This document shows positions 17,207-24,740 of a DNA stretch of 64,000 bases, piece after piece (the stretch's first letter is position 1; every line of letters starts with the position of its first letter). The notes beneath the pieces are model-generated. The model saw only the letters and a program-made list of their open reading frames with translations, did no database searches and was not told the DNA's origin. The stretch comes from Clostridiales bacterium (lineage in GTDB: Bacteria > Bacillota > Clostridia > Christensenellales > Pumilibacteraceae). The stretch covers positions 45,498-109,497 of the forward strand of contig JAIEBI010000020.1 in the NCBI GenBank assembly GCA_029070965.1, in the 5' to 3' direction. The position numbers and the translations under genes are program-made.

Positions 17207-18424
17207 TTATGGTTCACTTGCTATAATAGTGTCTAAAATTTTGCCCATTCGAGTGATCATAGGAACAACCAGTGCGTTCCCCATACAGAAAAACCTCATC
17301 CTATCAGGCATACCGGTATTTGTCCAATCATCATCAAATCCTTGTAGCCGTTCAGCTTCAACCGGAGTTAACGTGCGAAGTCGCCCTGTACATGGGTCAG
17401 CCACAACGTGAGTCGAACGATTTAATGTAGATTCACTTGTAAGCATCGTGCGCCCGGGTCTATCCCACGGATCCGGGAAGGCTATTGCGCCTTCCGAAAA
17501 TGTGTATTCATGCCCTGTCGCTGCAATCCTCTGTTTTTTCTTTGCGCCTTTAAGATATGTCCAATCGGCCATCTTATCAGAAGTTATATAATATTTTTCA
17601 TCTACGTCTTTTTGTAAAACGTCTTTTAATAATATAGGGGCAATTTCATTTTCAATAGCTTTAGCTGTCCAAACCATACCTTTATGCATATAGCCCGCAT
17701 TTTCGAAATCAAATTTAAATGAATTGCTTATTTCTACTAAATCATACAACAACTTTGTCTGATTTATTTTTTCAAGTTCTTTAATAGGAAACGCTCGTGG
17801 CATTAAACCATCAGCCTGCATAATTTGTTCAGGTGTGATTTCGGAAAAAGCTTTGCCGTGCACAGTATCATTGCGATACGCAAAAATGAACGTCCTTCTC
17901 CGCCTTTGTGCCGCTCCGTATTGCGCCGCGTTGATAACACGCCATTCAGCACTATAACCAAGCTCTGCCAAGCAAGCCAAAATCATACCAAAATCCCTGC
18001 CGCGCTGATTAGCAGGAGATTTTAATAATCTATCAACGTTTTCCAAAAGACAAAACGGCGGATTTTTTGCAATTAACGTATCTCTTATTTGCCACCATAA
18101 AACACCCTTTTTGCCGGTAATTCCCTCCGCAGTAACAAGAGAATGTGCCACGCTATAATCTTGACAAGGAAATCCTCCGACAAGTAAGGTATGATTGGGT
18201 ATCGTATTTTTATCCACCACGCCTATGTCTGCGTCAGTATGGCATTCGCCATTTAATTCAAAGCAATCACCAAAATGACTCAGATAGCAGTCATGGGCCC
18301 ATTGAATATTTGCCCCGGGTTCCCATTGCGAAAACCATACCGTTTTCCAACCGGATTTCAATCGGTCGAACCCGAGTCGAAAACCGCCGACACCCGCAAA
18401 CAATTCACAAATAGTCTTTTCCAT
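17207..18424 (-). CDS. DNA (cytosine-5) methyltransferase
   Basis: The ordered C5-methyltransferase motifs are visible: I 'LFAGVGGFRLGF' (SAM), IV 'GGFPCQDYS' with the catalytic Cys, VI 'ENVDRLL', VIII 'QRRRRTF', and X near the C terminus ('FCMGNALVVPMI'). The protein has 405 residues from the chosen ATG 18424, which has GGAGGG upstream; ATG 18478 has no ribosome binding site. It should protect the site cut by the adjacent endonuclease. A perfect palindrome between promoter and start suggests transcriptional control. Confidence 0.92.
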   Translation of the reverse strand: MEKTICELFAGVGGFRLGFDRLKSGWKTVWFSQWEPGANIQWAHDCYLSHFGDCFELNGECHTDADIGVVDKNTIPNHTLLVGGFPCQDYSVAHSLVTAEGITGKKGVLWWQIRDTLIAKNPPFCLLENVDRLLKSPANQRGRDFGMILACLAELGYSAEWRVINAAQYGAAQRRRRTFIFAYRNDTVHGKAFSEITPEQIMQADGLMPRAFPIKELEKINQTKLLYDLVEISNSFKFDFENAGYMHKGMVWTAKAIENEIAPILLKDVLQKDVDEKYYITSDKMADWTYLKGAKKKQRIAATGHEYTFSEGAIAFPDPWDRPGRTMLTSESTLNRSTHVVADPCTGRLRTLTPVEAERLQGFDDDWTNTGMPDRMRFFCMGNALVVPMITRMGKILDTIIASEP

Positions 18425-18434
18425 AAAGCCCTCC

Positions 18435-18451
18435 ATTGACCGTTGGTCAAT
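18435..18451 (-). promoter_or_regulatory. Palindromic operator candidate before the methyltransferase gene
   Basis: ATTGACC-GTT-GGTCAAT is a perfect 7-bp inverted repeat, 11 bases upstream of the methyltransferase ATG and ~50 bases downstream of the predicted transcription start. A bound regulator could block elongation or the hairpin could affect translation. Confidence 0.5.
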
Positions 18452-18509
18452 ACCGCTTAAAAATTCATCAGCTACCATCGATAATCATCGAATCTTTTAG
18501 CTTAACTCA

Positions 18510-18538
18510 ATTATAACATGTAAAAATTAATTTATCAA
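18510..18538 (-). promoter_or_regulatory. Promoter of the restriction-modification operon
   Basis: Minus-strand TTGATA (18538-18533), 17-base spacer, TATAAT (18515-18510); predicted start near 18503. Confidence 0.65.
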
Positions 18539-18652
18539 GGTAATTATATAATAAAATGGCTTTGCGCTACAACGGGAATATTATGCATATCAGTAAACAT
18601 AGCCCATCAACATTATAGCAATTATATATAAAAGTCATGCTAACACAAGAAT

Positions 18653-18677
18653 AAAAAACGCACCCGTTACGGGTGCG
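18653..18677 (-). terminator. Terminator of the small winged-helix-like gene
   Basis: An 8-bp GC-rich stem CGCACCCG/CGGGTGCG with a 3-base loop is followed on the minus strand by TTTTTTATTC. It closes the gene at 18748-19014 before the restriction-modification promoter. Confidence 0.8.
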
Positions 18678-18747
18678 CCATACGCTGGCGTAGCAGTCGT
18701 AATCTAAAACGAATCTACGATTACAAGTTAATACTTATTAGTAGTTG

Positions 18748-19014
18748 CTATATGATTTCCCAAATGCCCCTTGAGCTTATATTTGCTCCGTGCGTATTCT
18801 CCTGTCTCGACGCCTCTTTCATGCGTCCTTCTTTTCTCAATTTGGTTGCTGCCCACCGAATATCATAATTCCAAGTATAGAAAAAGTCATCACCTTCTTG
18901 AATCTCATTCTTATGCTCTTTCCAAAATTTTCGAAATATTGTCATCATCGCGGCGCTTCCACCTAGTTCTTTAATTAGTTGATATAATATATCGGGCAAA
19001 TCTTTTCTAGTCAT
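18748..19014 (-). CDS. Small winged-helix-like protein
   Basis: An 88-residue protein predicted to be mostly helical with a final 'ISSRGIWEI' strand. That ending, after a 'WNYDIRWAATKLRKEGRM' helix, resembles the N-terminal winged-helix domains of Mrr-type restriction proteins, where it contacts DNA. Here the domain stands alone. AGGAGG six bases upstream of ATG fixes the start, and a promoter and terminator make it monocistronic. It lies just upstream of the methyltransferase operon, so a controller role for the restriction-modification genes is possible but untested. Confidence 0.6.
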   Translation of the reverse strand: MTRKDLPDILYQLIKELGGSAAMMTIFRKFWKEHKNEIQEGDDFFYTWNYDIRWAATKLRKEGRMKEASRQENTHGANISSRGIWEII

Positions 19015-19034
19015 ATAAAACCTCCTTTTTTATT

Positions 19035-19063
19035 ATAATATTACAGCGATATTAAAAAGTCAA
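19035..19063 (-). promoter_or_regulatory. Promoter of the small winged-helix-like gene
   Basis: Minus-strand TTGACT (19063-19058), 17-base spacer, TATTAT (19040-19035). It overlaps the tail of an apparent HD-domain gene remnant. Confidence 0.55.
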
Positions 19064-19194
19064 ATATATCATTTGCAAGTAACGAGCCTTTGTGAGCATG
19101 ATTTATACTAATATGCATTTCATATTCTTTCACCATCGTTATAGTTCTGCAGTAGTCTATCTACATATTCTTGAACCATTCTAATTCTTTCCAT
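19041..19194 (-). pseudogene. Possible remnant of an HD-domain protein gene
   Basis: With GGAGGT eight bases upstream, ATG 19194 opens a 24-residue frame 'MERIRMVQEYVDRLLQNYND' that stops at 19120. A shifted frame continues 'HISINHAHKGSLLANDIFDF' to a stop at 19041. The two pieces resemble the start and a later His-rich segment of small clostridial HD-domain hydrolases, with the middle missing. It is too short for a firm call, and the first part might instead be a real 24-residue peptide. Confidence 0.3.
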
Positions 19195-19286
19195 TAGACC
19201 GACACCTCCACAACTGTCAATTTATGCAACGGTTAAAAACATAATATCAACATAGCGAACGTTAAAAAGAGAGGCACCAGATAATT

Positions 19287-20465
19287 TCAATTTTCATCTG
19301 TATCGCCATCTCCTATTGGCAATAACGGTACATTTGGTGTTGCTTGCGCGTCCGCTAACTGAATTCTTTGTTTCTTTTCGGAAAATAATTCATTAATTTG
19401 ACGATGTAAATTATTAATGAAATGCTCTGTTGTCTCCTTAGGCACTATACTCTCGTATTTTGATAAATTTTTCTTGATTTTCCTAAAAATACTTGTTGTC
19501 TGTTTTTTGACCATTTTTAGAAACTCTTCATCGTCAACGATTTCATCCAATAATTCTTTAGTATATTCGCAAAAATACTCAGCGTTGCTTAACTCTTCTA
19601 TATATTTATTTTGTCTCTTATTTAACGCATTCAAACATTCGTTCGATTTAATCTTGTCCAATACCGCCTTAACAGTAACCTCCATTCTGCTGTTGTTTGA
19701 ATAATCCGCCGGAACAAAATAATCGATACGTTCATTTTCTAATAATGAACGCACATGATCTATATTCCCGTTCGCTTTATCGTAAACTCCTATTGATGTT
19801 CCCCCTCCGTTTTTAATAATTTTCATCGCAGGGATATCTGTTTCACTATCTCCAATATATATAAAATTTCGAAATGGAATACGCCTGTCCTTTTCAGGGA
19901 TATAATTATTAATACTGTCTTCATCGCTGAGATCTAAACAGTCTTTACTAATACGAAAAAGATACTGCGTTTTAGTAGTATAATTGACAACTTGCCCCGG
20001 CCACTTAGGCTCACCATATGTTCCATATACAAACGAAGATGCATAAATATGCGTAAAGTAGTGCGCAATCGAAGTTCCTTCTATTATTTCCTTTAAACCC
20101 GCAGATATTATGTAATGTTCAATTTTTAAACCAAGAGTATCAGCATATTCATTGATTCTTTTAAACCATGTATCAACGCCGTCGAACAGCTCAATATCTT
20201 TTCCCATCGCTCTAAAATCGTCTTTTCTTAATGGAATTCCACTATACGATGATTTTTCCAAAATCAATTTCATATAGGAAAGTATCTTATCCGTAAAATT
20301 GTCCTTCGCAAATTTATTCGACTCCGCCCAAAAATCAGCGGCCTCGCAATTCAATTTTGGTAACAAAGAATAATTTTGCATATCTCTAGGCGATAAAGTT
20401 TTATCAAAATCATAACAAATAGCAACTATGGGGAAATTATTTACATTTTTTCCTTTATCTCTCAT
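19287..20465 (-). CDS. HAD-superfamily phosphatase
   Basis: The first ~250 residues form a HAD phosphatase: motif I 'CYDFDKTLS' (Asp nucleophile and acid/base Asp), motif II Ser in 'YIISAGLKEI', a Lys after it, and motif IV 'YIGDSETDIPAM'. It resembles phosphoserine-phosphatase-like HADs. The C-terminal ~140 residues are helical and charged, probably coiled coil, ending in a Pro/Asp-rich tail. GAGGGT precedes the ATG. It is divergent from the ATPase/DUF3883 gene with 385 bp between and lies in the AT-rich island, so a defence accessory role is possible. The substrate is unknown. Confidence 0.75.
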   Translation of the reverse strand: MRDKGKNVNNFPIVAICYDFDKTLSPRDMQNYSLLPKLNCEAADFWAESNKFAKDNFTDKILSYMKLILEKSSYSGIPLRKDDFRAMGKDIELFDGVDTWFKRINEYADTLGLKIEHYIISAGLKEIIEGTSIAHYFTHIYASSFVYGTYGEPKWPGQVVNYTTKTQYLFRISKDCLDLSDEDSINNYIPEKDRRIPFRNFIYIGDSETDIPAMKIIKNGGGTSIGVYDKANGNIDHVRSLLENERIDYFVPADYSNNSRMEVTVKAVLDKIKSNECLNALNKRQNKYIEELSNAEYFCEYTKELLDEIVDDEEFLKMVKKQTTSIFRKIKKNLSKYESIVPKETTEHFINNLHRQINELFSEKKQRIQLADAQATPNVPLLPIGDGDTDEN

Positions 20466-20654
20466 TTTACCCTCTTACAGTAAATAAAATTTGTAAAATT
20501 GTATCATAAAACAAACAATTACACTGAACATATTTGTAATAAAATCATCACGCATATAGTAATCGGATTTCTTTATTTCTTTTTCAATCTTATCATATAT
20601 TGCTGTTTCCATAATTTTCCTCTGTTTACTTTAAAATTAATTTTATGCTATTTA

Positions 20655-20698
20655 AAAAACCTAAAACAATCCTTTAGCTTGGTTCGTTTTAGGTTTTT
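20655..20698. terminator. Perfect 13-bp inverted repeat, orphan terminator
   Basis: AAAAACCTAAAAC and GTTTTAGGTTTTT flank an 18-base loop; either strand gives a hairpin with a T-rich end. No gene on either side needs it, since both neighbours point away. On the minus strand it would directly follow the tRNA-like CCA end at 20701, copying the layout of the real tRNA-Ser and its terminator at 24.1-24.2 kb. Confidence 0.5.
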
Positions 20699-20700
20699 GC

Positions 20701-20710
20701 TGGCGGAGAG
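20701..20710 (-). other. tRNA-Ser 3'-end match (possible attachment-site remnant)
   Basis: TGGCGGAGAG shares nine bases with TGGCGGAGAAG, the encoded CCA, discriminator and acceptor 3' strand of the tRNA-Ser at 24170-24260, in the same orientation. No T-arm follows. It could be a duplicated end left by insertion of the 3.5-kb ATPase/DUF3883 module, or chance. Confidence 0.25.
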
Positions 20711-20801
20711 CTTTCTTGTTTATACGAACCTAAATAGAAAAAACGCTACTTCTAATTTGTATCTGTTTCGTTTTCGTTTAATGTACATATAAGACAAATT
20801 C

Positions 20802-20830
20802 TTGATTTTATTGGAACCATATGGTATATT
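20802..20830 (+). promoter_or_regulatory. Promoter of the ATPase/DUF3883 gene
   Basis: TTGATT (20802-20807), 17-base spacer, TATATT (20825-20830), 20 bases before the ATG. Confidence 0.5.
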
Positions 20831-20850
20831 TGATTTGATGAGGTAAAAAT

Positions 20851-23800
20851 ATGTACGAGGAATATAATATAAAAAATGCAACTACTTTTGAAGAAGTGGT
20901 AAAAAGCCGACAGTTCACCTATGCGGGGATTGACATGGGTAATTTCGGTGTTTCTATCTTTTCTTCCATGTATGCCAATCCTGCACATTTTATTTATGAA
21001 TTGCTACAAAATGCCGAGGATGCTGGCGCCCATAATGTTAGATTTGATTTGCAAGAAAATGCATTGTTATTCTTTCACGACGGAGAGAAACTTTTTGACC
21101 TTAACGATCTAAAAGGAATAACAGGTTATGCGCAATCTGCTAAACAAGATAAATTCGGCAAATTTGGTTTAGGATTTAAAGCAGTATATACAATCTGTAA
21201 AACTCCCCTAATATATTCGGGAGATATGTGTTTCCAAATAAACAATTTTATTATCCCAAGCGAAATTGAGCCCAAAAAAGAGTATTCTCGCGGAACTTAT
21301 TTTATTCTTCCGTTCGAAAGCGATAAGATGGATACTGCCGCAATTTATAAAATGATTTATGAGGAATTAAGCAACTTGCCATCTGACTCAATATTATTTA
21401 CAAAAAACATCAAAAAGATTGATTGGAACACCTGCACGATAAATGGTTCAATTAAAAAAGAGTATGACCTTTTAGATGGAGCTACATCTCGTAAATGTAC
21501 GCTACGATTTGTAATCGACAATGAAAAACGCAGAAAAACTTATTTAATATTTTCAAAGCCTTGGACGGGAAACGAAAAGAAAGATATATCTATTGCCTTT
21601 AGATATAGCGAAGATCAAAAATCCTTAAGGGCAGAAAAGGCATCTAATATAAGTGTTTTATTCCCGACACGAGTAAATTCAAATTTGAAATTTAAGATTG
21701 ATGGACCTTTTGAAACCACACAAACGCGAGAAAGTCTAAATGAGGATAATACAAAGCATAATATCAACAAACAGATCCTTTCTGAATTGCTGGAACTATA
21801 TAATATTGCTATAAACAAAATTCAAGAGTATAATCTTTATTTGATAGATACTATAAAGATTTTGCCGTATCAAGACATATACCAAACAAATTTCGTTTAC
21901 GATGCATTTAAAGAAAGTACTCGCAACTATTTCTTAAACTGTGCAGCCATTCCCACAAGCAATGGATTGCAAAAGAAAGAATATTGTGTGATTGCCGGCG
22001 CAGCAAATCTCAAAGCTGTTTTTAGCCCAGATGATTTTTATAAATTATTTTCTAAGCATTTAGTTTTAGATATTACTGACACGGACGAATTTCACGATAT
22101 ATATAATTTTTTTACTAAATCATTAAAAATTCGGTCCGTAGAAATAGAAGCAATATTTACGGCAATTAAAGAAGATACGTTTGAGGGGAAGTCTGTAGAG
22201 TGGTTCGAAAAATTTTATGCTCTCTGTAATCAACGCAGTTCACAATGGCTCAAAAAGCAAAGGAATAAAGCAATTATTCTTACGGATAGCGGCGATGTAA
22301 AACCTGTTGTCAATGATTCCGACGTACCTATCGTGTTCCTACCCGGTGAATCATCTCTTAATCGAGACAAAACGAGAATTGTAAATTGTATTCTTCTTAA
22401 TACAGATGCAGGGAAAGCTTTTTTTGACACAATGGAAATAGGCATACAGGATGTTGCCGACTATATATTGGAAGATTGGTTGCCTGCCCTTATTGGTGAA
22501 AGCGATCCCGCACAATATTGTGAGGACTTAGCTGTTATTGCGGACGAATATAAAAAGATGCCGCTTATACAACAAGAAAAAATAATCGACGCTTTTAAAA
22601 AAGAGAAATGTATAGCCGTATCTTACAACGACAGATATGCTCTCGTGCAAGCCGAATATGCATACTTCAATACTGACATTAATAGAACGATGTATGCAGA
22701 CGCTTTTAATGCTTTTATTCTTTGCGAGGATCTTCAAGAGCTAACCGATAAAAATATTGATGTTAAACAATTATTATTGAAATTAGGAGTATGCAACTTT
22801 ATCCGATTTAATAAAAATTACTGTTGTTTGGCTTCTAAATACAAAGAAAAAATGCGTGCTGATAGTAGATATACTTATGAATATGATTCAGCATACTGCA
22901 TTGTTCATATTGATAATATCATACAGCATATTACACCAGAAATATCAAGAAGACTATGGAATACCCTAAAAGATTTACCGAATGAGTATCACACAGGAAC
23001 ATACTTTTGGGATTACTCTCATTCAAGAACATCTCGCACAATAAAGGCATATTTTTACTTTACCCTTGATACAGCACAATGGCTTTATAACACGGACGGC
23101 GAACTCATTACGCCGGCAGATATTACATATAGAGAAATAGCTGAATTATATGGCGAAAATAAGAACTTGGAGGAACATATCAATTTTAAAGAAGATGCCG
23201 TTTCGCAATTGCCGCAAGATTTCCAAAGGGTATATTCGCTTATGCGAAAGGGAGTGCCGGCGGAAGTGTTAGAACAGTTCGCTGCACAATATCTCGAGCA
23301 ACAGACAGAAAGCAAAGTCGTTTTATCCGATCCCACGGTTGGCGAATCGGTTGTATATACGAATTCATTTAATGATAAGGGTACCGATGAAATCGCATGT
23401 AGCGACGTGCTTCCAAATATTAACAGCGTTGCAAGCGACACATTTACCTCTTCCATTGAAGATAGTTCTACAAAACAATCTGATCGTGAAGTCAGGCACA
23501 CAGCTGCCGTCACCACTCACTCTAATATAAAAGTGAAGTTGGGCGTTTGGGGTGAGAAGAAAGTTATATCCGTTTTAGCAAAAGAATATGAAACGAATGG
23601 TTACGATGTTTTTAATGTTACTGAAAATGAGTTCTCAGCTGAAAAAGATAATAAATTAATTTGTGTAAGAAGAATGAATAATGATCAAAAAAATCAATGT
23701 GGATATGATATACTCATTTCTGAAAATGGAGAAGTGGCTAAGTATATTGAAGTAAAATGTAAGAGTAACAAACAAAAAGAGTCATTTCCTGTGCATGGAG

Positions 23801-23979
23801 CACAATGGGAATTTGCCAAATCGTTGAGCCTTAAAGGCGAAGGAAACAAATACTGTCTTTATGTTGTTGTATATAATGATGGGTCCCAAACAAAAACAGA
23901 GATAAGTAGAATAGAAGATCCTTACAAAGCATGGGCTGATGGAAAATTGTTTGCTGATCCAATTAATATTATCGTCTAG
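20851..23979 (+). CDS. GHKL ATPase with C-terminal DUF3883-like nuclease domain
   Basis: This 1042-residue protein begins with an Hsp90/sacsin-like ATPase domain: N-box 'YELLQNAEDAGA' (about 50), G1-type 'FFHDGEKLF' (about 74) and G2 'GKFGLGFKAVY' (about 106). A long helical middle follows. The last ~150 residues resemble DUF3883, a PD-(D/E)xK-type fold: 'GYDILIS' (Asp), 'YIEVKCKS' (ExK) and 'QWEFAKSL'. Such ATPase-nuclease fusions recur in defence islands, and plant NO VEIN proteins share the layout. GAGGT precedes the ATG. It is alone on its strand beside a tRNA gene and is AT-rich, suggesting a horizontally acquired single-gene defence factor. Activity is inferred. Confidence 0.8.
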   Translation: MYEEYNIKNATTFEEVVKSRQFTYAGIDMGNFGVSIFSSMYANPAHFIYELLQNAEDAGAHNVRFDLQENALLFFHDGEKLFDLNDLKGITGYAQSAKQDKFGKFGLGFKAVYTICKTPLIYSGDMCFQINNFIIPSEIEPKKEYSRGTYFILPFESDKMDTAAIYKMIYEELSNLPSDSILFTKNIKKIDWNTCTINGSIKKEYDLLDGATSRKCTLRFVIDNEKRRKTYLIFSKPWTGNEKKDISIAFRYSEDQKSLRAEKASNISVLFPTRVNSNLKFKIDGPFETTQTRESLNEDNTKHNINKQILSELLELYNIAINKIQEYNLYLIDTIKILPYQDIYQTNFVYDAFKESTRNYFLNCAAIPTSNGLQKKEYCVIAGAANLKAVFSPDDFYKLFSKHLVLDITDTDEFHDIYNFFTKSLKIRSVEIEAIFTAIKEDTFEGKSVEWFEKFYALCNQRSSQWLKKQRNKAIILTDSGDVKPVVNDSDVPIVFLPGESSLNRDKTRIVNCILLNTDAGKAFFDTMEIGIQDVADYILEDWLPALIGESDPAQYCEDLAVIADEYKKMPLIQQEKIIDAFKKEKCIAVSYNDRYALVQAEYAYFNTDINRTMYADAFNAFILCEDLQELTDKNIDVKQLLLKLGVCNFIRFNKNYCCLASKYKEKMRADSRYTYEYDSAYCIVHIDNIIQHITPEISRRLWNTLKDLPNEYHTGTYFWDYSHSRTSRTIKAYFYFTLDTAQWLYNTDGELITPADITYREIAELYGENKNLEEHINFKEDAVSQLPQDFQRVYSLMRKGVPAEVLEQFAAQYLEQQTESKVVLSDPTVGESVVYTNSFNDKGTDEIACSDVLPNINSVASDTFTSSIEDSSTKQSDREVRHTAAVTTHSNIKVKLGVWGEKKVISVLAKEYETNGYDVFNVTENEFSAEKDNKLICVRRMNNDQKNQCGYDILISENGEVAKYIEVKCKSNKQKESFPVHGAQWEFAKSLSLKGEGNKYCLYVVVYNDGSQTKTEISRIEDPYKAWADGKLFADPINIIV

Positions 23980-24125
23980 GGCTTGATTCTAATCTTTCTT
24001 GCTATTGCAATTTAATAAAGAACCCATCCTCATTACGCTTTTACGTTTGCCAGCCTATGGGAATATGCGTCTAGGGTGAAGCAATCTTTCTATTTCCAAC
24101 TATTCCGAAATAATCTCTTACAAAG

Positions 24126-24163
24126 AAAAATACGAACTCACTAATCCGTGAGTTCGTATTTTT
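24126..24163 (-). terminator. Terminator of tRNA-Ser
   Basis: A perfect 15-bp stem AAAAATACGAACTCA/TGAGTTCGTATTTTT with an 8-base loop, 7 bases past the tRNA 3' end; the A-tract on the plus strand is the U-tract of the tRNA transcript. Confidence 0.85.
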
Positions 24164-24169
24164 CACTAA

Positions 24170-24260
24170 TGGCGGAGAAGGCGGGATTTGAACCCGCGCT
24201 CCGTGTTACCGAACTACTCCCTTAGCAGGGGAGCCCCTTGAGCCACTTGGGTACTTCTCC
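24170..24260 (-). tRNA. tRNA-Ser(GCU)
   Basis: A class II tRNA of 91 bases including an encoded CCA. The acceptor GGAGAAG pairs with CTTCTCC, the anticodon loop reads CTGCTAA (anticodon GCU), a long variable arm follows and the T-arm is GCGGGTTCAAATCCCGC. The 3' end faces the AT-rich island. tRNA-Ser genes are frequent integration sites, and the gene remains intact. Confidence 0.95.
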
Positions 24261-24271
24261 ATTCGCTGTAC

Positions 24272-24300
24272 AGTATACTGTATTATAGCTTTTTTGTCAA
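24272..24300 (-). promoter_or_regulatory. Promoter of tRNA-Ser
   Basis: Minus-strand TTGACA (24300-24295), 17-base spacer, TATACT (24277-24272), 11 bases before the tRNA. Confidence 0.75.
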
Positions 24301-24456
24301 GCGTTTTGTTATAACTGCCTATATTTGCCGCGCGGTCGATTTTCATTCCGCGCGAGTTTTAATTTTTTGTCACTCTCCGCCCCCGCCCTGCATAAAACGA
24401 TAATGTAAACACCTCCACCCCATTCATTTACATAAGACTAAGGAGGTGAAAGTCAT

Positions 24457-24657
24457 ATGTTCTTTTTTAACAACCAGTGCTGCTGCAACCGCCAAGTAAA
24501 ATGCGTGCGGTGCAACTGCCAAGACAACCACGACCACGAGCAGCATAACAACTGCTGCAACTGCTGCTGCCACAAGCAAGAGCAGCGTCCCATTCGTCCC
24601 CAATGCTGCTGCCGTTGCTGCAACAGAATGACCGGCTACGGCAACGACATGGATTAA
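24457..24657 (+). CDS. Cys/His-rich small protein
   Basis: A 66-residue protein with 16 Cys and 4 His in clusters ('NQCCCNRQ', 'CVRCNCQDNHDHEQH', 'CCNCCCHK', 'QCCCRCC'), leaving no hydrophobic core. AAGGAGGTGA eight bases upstream of the ATG is a near-perfect ribosome binding site, supporting real and strong translation. The pattern suggests a metal-binding or disulfide-rich protein such as a metallothionein-like or spore-coat protein; the sequence does not decide. It has its own terminator. Confidence 0.75.
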   Translation: MFFFNNQCCCNRQVKCVRCNCQDNHDHEQHNNCCNCCCHKQEQRPIRPQCCCRCCNRMTGYGNDMD

Positions 24658-24692
24658 CCCCTTTTCGTCATGCGCAACCGTCGCTTATGACG

Positions 24693-24729
24693 AAACCAAG
24701 CCGCTCGAAGCTATCGGGCGGCTTGGTTT
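24693..24729 (+). terminator. Terminator between convergent genes
   Basis: AAACCAAGCCGC pairs with GCGGCTTGGTTT and runs into TTTTGTTGTTTTA. It ends the Cys-rich gene and lies 11 bp before the stop of the convergent redox gene. A second inverted repeat (TTTCGTCAT/ATGACGAAA) lies just upstream. Confidence 0.85.
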
Positions 24730-24740
24730 TTGTTGTTTTA

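Larger units (their letters stand above)
20466..20850. other. Divergent intergenic region, 385 bp
   Basis: This AT-rich gap separates the HAD and ATPase/DUF3883 genes. It holds a terminator-like inverted repeat, a short tRNA-Ser 3'-end match and the promoter of the ATPase gene. No convincing coding sequence was seen. Confidence 0.6.

Noticed and set aside
15238-24260. A complete integrative element or prophage
   Set aside because: No integrase, recombinase, replication or structural genes are present; only a cluster of defence-type genes can be supported.
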